64,000 bases of DNA from Bacillota bacterium (GTDB lineage Bacteria > Bacillota > Clostridia > Lachnospirales > Lachnospiraceae), in contig JAEXNR010000014.1 in NCBI GenBank assembly GCA_023439505.1, forward strand, positions 58,833 through 122,832. Direction: 5' to 3'. The translations under genes were made by a program, and so were the position numbers. The notes beneath the pieces were generated by a model that searched no databases, was not told the DNA's origin, and worked only from the letters and a program-made list of their open reading frames with translations. Shown piece after piece: positions 62,104 to 64,000 of the stretch (its first letter is position 1; the number at the start of each line of letters is the position of its first letter).

Positions 62104-62142
62104 TAACTCTGAGAAATTAACCTTGAGGAGGTGGCTTTTATT

Positions 62143-62394
62143 ATGGGCGAACCCCGTGACAGAACCGGGACGGTCAAGAGGGCGAACGGCAGGCTTGAAA
62201 TAGAGAGGAATGACTTCTGCGCTTTTTTTGAACAGGACGAAAGCCGGCTTTTTTCCGCCCGGGAATGCTGGTACTGCAAGTATGGGGATTTTGGCATTCT
62301 CACCGAGCATCCCACGCAAAAAGGCTTATGCAGATTGAAGATAAACGTGAGCGGGAAACCCAACTCTGACCTTTATCAAAAAAACGGTGGATAA
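62143..62394 (+). CDS. Small cysteine-containing protein of unknown function
   Basis: 83 residues beginning MGEPRDRTGTVKRANGR. Four cysteines occur: one at about 26, a CWYC pair at about 42-45 and one near 62 (TQKGLCRLK), so a metal-binding or disulfide motif is possible. There is no signal peptide or membrane helix. GAGGAGGTG lies ten bases before the ATG. It is the first gene after the LytTR-like promoter and precedes the secreted lectin protein by 100 bases. I do not recognise the family; coding is supported by composition and ribosome site. Confidence 0.6.
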   Translation: MGEPRDRTGTVKRANGRLEIERNDFCAFFEQDESRLFSARECWYCKYGDFGILTEHPTQKGLCRLKINVSGKPNSDLYQKNGG

Positions 62395-62494
62395 AAAAAG
62401 AGACTGCTAAGCGTGCAACAACAGTTGACGGTGTCAGCTACGGCGGCTCCGGACCGGAAACAAAAAATATTTTTGAAGGAATGGGGAAACGAAT

Positions 62495-64000
62495 ATGAAA
62501 AAGAGGATTTTAGCTTTGTTTTTAGCGTTTTGCGTCACGCTTGTAACGGCGCCGACCTTTGCAACGAATGTAAGCGCTGCGACGAGAATAGACGTAACGT
62601 TAAACAAACCGATGGCCGCCAATAATCCGGTCACAAAATACAGTTTTGTAGATGCGGAGGTATCCAATAACGACAGCGTAACCTCAATAACATTTACGGC
62701 AACCAAAAGTACTACGATTGCTTCTGTGCCGACTACGCCGGCGGCTTCGTCAAAGCTTGAAAGTATTGATGGAACCACCAGAGTATATGCCTATAGTTTT
62801 GCTGCAGGCATTACCGCGGCTCAGTCGCAGGAATTTATCCGCGGCGTTGTATTCAACTATATCGAGGATGCGGAAATTTCGGTGACGGTGGACGCCAACA
62901 AAACGGTGCTGCCAACCGGTGCAAAAATAACCAAGTTCGCCCATACGGACGGTAAAGACCACTACTATATCTATGTCAGTTCGGCGGGAGCACGTTGGAG
63001 TGATTCATATAATTTGGCTAAAAGCTATACATATATGGGTATGACCGGCTATTTGGCTACGATAACCTCACAGCAGGAGGATGCCCTGCTGACCAACATT
63101 TCGACATCCGGGGCGTGGACAGGCGGAACAAGACTTAGAACCTCAGCCTCCGCACTCATAAATGATGAAAAGACCTACACGTTAGACAGAACAAAAAATG
63201 TAAGTTATTTTTATTGGGCCTGCGGTCCTGAAGCCGGTACAATTTATTATAACTCTATCAGTGCCGGAAGTACTGGATATTCTGGCGCATATGTCAACTG
63301 GCTGAGCAGTGAACCTAATAATTATGCTCCTGTTGGTGGGGAAGAGTGTATGCAGGTGAATTATCCAAAATGGAATGACCAAAATGCCAACAACCCCAAT
63401 TCAGATGTTTCCGGATATTTTGTGGAATTTTCAAATTACACCGGAGGTATGGACAGCAGCTATGCCAGTGATAAAACAGCGGTGAGTTTATATAACCTTA
63501 GTAATGGGATTATGGATAATGCAACCGTCGCTGACGCAAAAACAGCCGCACAGAACGCAAGCTATGCCAATATGACCCAAGCCGCCGCAACGGATGAGGA
63601 TGCAATTAAGGCGGCGTTGAAAAGCACTGCGGAAACAGCAGTCAGTAACAGCGGCATTACAGTTACCATAAATAATGTCAGCTATACCGCGCCGGTAGCG
63701 GGAACTTCCGCAAATCCCAATGGTACAAATGGCAGCTACACCTTTACCGTTACGCTATCCAAAGACGGTCAAGACGAAACAACCGAGCAGAAAACCATTG
63801 TAATCACCGCAACACCTTATTCCGACACTACAGATGTGCAGGCAGTCGCCGCCGCAAAAATCGCTCTGGTTGACGGAACTGTCAACGTTGCTTTCGGGGC
63901 ATCACAGGCTGATAAAACAGCCGCCGTGCAAGTCTATGTAAACGACCTGCTTACCGGGGATGCCGCAGGAGTAACCGCAACCGTTACCTACAACAGCGAA
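62495..64000 (+). CDS. Secreted C-type-lectin-fold surface protein with repeat modules (partial)
   Basis: The frame from ATG at 62495 stays open for 502 codons to the window edge, so the gene is 3'-truncated here. A signal peptide (MKKRILALFLAFCVTLVTAP, cleavage near VSA) starts it. After a beta-rich region (about 30-150), residues about 150-315 look like a C-type lectin fold: YLATITSQQEDALL, a WTGG segment, VNWLSSEPNNY, ECMQVNYPKWNDQ and YFVEFS. Then come at least two similar modules (about 340-445 and from about 447) with an AAAKIALVDG-type helix and a NGSYTFTVTLSKDG strand, as seen in large Clostridial surface proteins. GAAGGAATGG lies upstream. Probably an adhesin or cell-surface binding protein. 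Confidence 0.85.
   Translation, partial: MKKRILALFLAFCVTLVTAPTFATNVSAATRIDVTLNKPMAANNPVTKYSFVDAEVSNNDSVTSITFTATKSTTIASVPTTPAASSKLESIDGTTRVYAYSFAAGITAAQSQEFIRGVVFNYIEDAEISVTVDANKTVLPTGAKITKFAHTDGKDHYYIYVSSAGARWSDSYNLAKSYTYMGMTGYLATITSQQEDALLTNISTSGAWTGGTRLRTSASALINDEKTYTLDRTKNVSYFYWACGPEAGTIYYNSISAGSTGYSGAYVNWLSSEPNNYAPVGGEECMQVNYPKWNDQNANNPNSDVSGYFVEFSNYTGGMDSSYASDKTAVSLYNLSNGIMDNATVADAKTAAQNASYANMTQAAATDEDAIKAALKSTAETAVSNSGITVTINNVSYTAPVAGTSANPNGTNGSYTFTVTLSKDGQDETTEQKTIVITATPYSDTTDVQAVAAAKIALVDGTVNVAFGASQADKTAAVQVYVNDLLTGDAAGVTATVTYNSE

Noticed and set aside
62495..64000. Diversity-generating retroelement target
   Set aside because: The lectin fold raised it, but no reverse transcriptase, template repeat or adenine-biased variable repeat is visible in the window.
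1..64000. CRISPR arrays, tRNA/rRNA genes, insertion sequences
   Set aside because: No regularly spaced repeats, cloverleaf or rRNA sequence, or transposase motifs were recognised on either strand.

Overview
The window looks like chromosomal DNA of a low-GC, spore-forming Firmicute, most probably a Lachnospiraceae-type Clostridia (inference). The evidence is a CotA-like multicopper oxidase, YtaF, several protein families typical of Clostridia (DUF6179/DUF6323, DUF6512, DUF5058, DUF438/DUF1858), and a lactate operon built like the electron-confurcating system of acetogens. No rRNA, tRNA, CRISPR array or transposase was recognised.

Layout. 1-5.2 kb: an ABC exporter (FtsX-type permease plus ATPase) with its OmpR/histidine-kinase pair, and three tandem 11-bp boxes in the transporter promoter. 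5.4-8.3 kb: the multicopper oxidase carrying a long charged repeat tail. 8.4-13.1 kb: small proteins, a HAD phosphatase, UvsE and the DUF6179/DUF6323 pair. 13.2-15.6 kb: a probable small RNA, a diguanylate cyclase with an altered inhibitory site, and a DUF6143-like protein. 15.8-19.6 kb: a TetR regulator divergent from an ABC exporter, with two identical palindromes around one promoter. 19.8-25.6 kb: a conserved unknown, an RND/MMPL exporter with its secreted partner and TetR regulator, and a broken ABC ATPase. 25.7-37.6 kb: housekeeping and stress enzymes, including an M20 peptidase with two membrane proteins, an esterase, an aldehyde dehydrogenase, and an aldo/keto reductase behind an exact AdhR-type box. 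37.8-41.6 kb: a CNNM/HlyC-type protein, PpnP, a DedA-PAP2 fusion that has lost the phosphatase histidines, and a DUF6512 protein.

41.7-49.1 kb is a lactate-metabolism block: permease, EtfB, EtfA with an iron-sulfur motif, FAD lactate dehydrogenase, a FadR-type regulator, and an NAD-dependent LDH-family enzyme with an unusual specificity loop. The operon has a consensus promoter and two LldR/PdhR-like operators 165 bp apart. 49.2-59.5 kb: VOC protein, Ddl-MurF, YtaF, a GMC/gluconate-dehydrogenase-like pair, YqeY, the DUF438/DUF1858 pair and a MerR regulator with a 19-bp-spacer promoter.

From about 59.7 kb to the right edge the DNA is visibly richer in G+C and uses GC-ending codons, which suggests acquisition by transfer. 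It holds a frameshifted helix-turn-helix gene, a LytTR response regulator, a GHKL sensor kinase, an intergenic region with LytTR-like direct repeats, a small cysteine-containing protein, and the start of a large secreted C-type-lectin/repeat surface protein that runs off the window. This candidate quorum- or signal-controlled surface-protein locus is the least ordinary part of the window.
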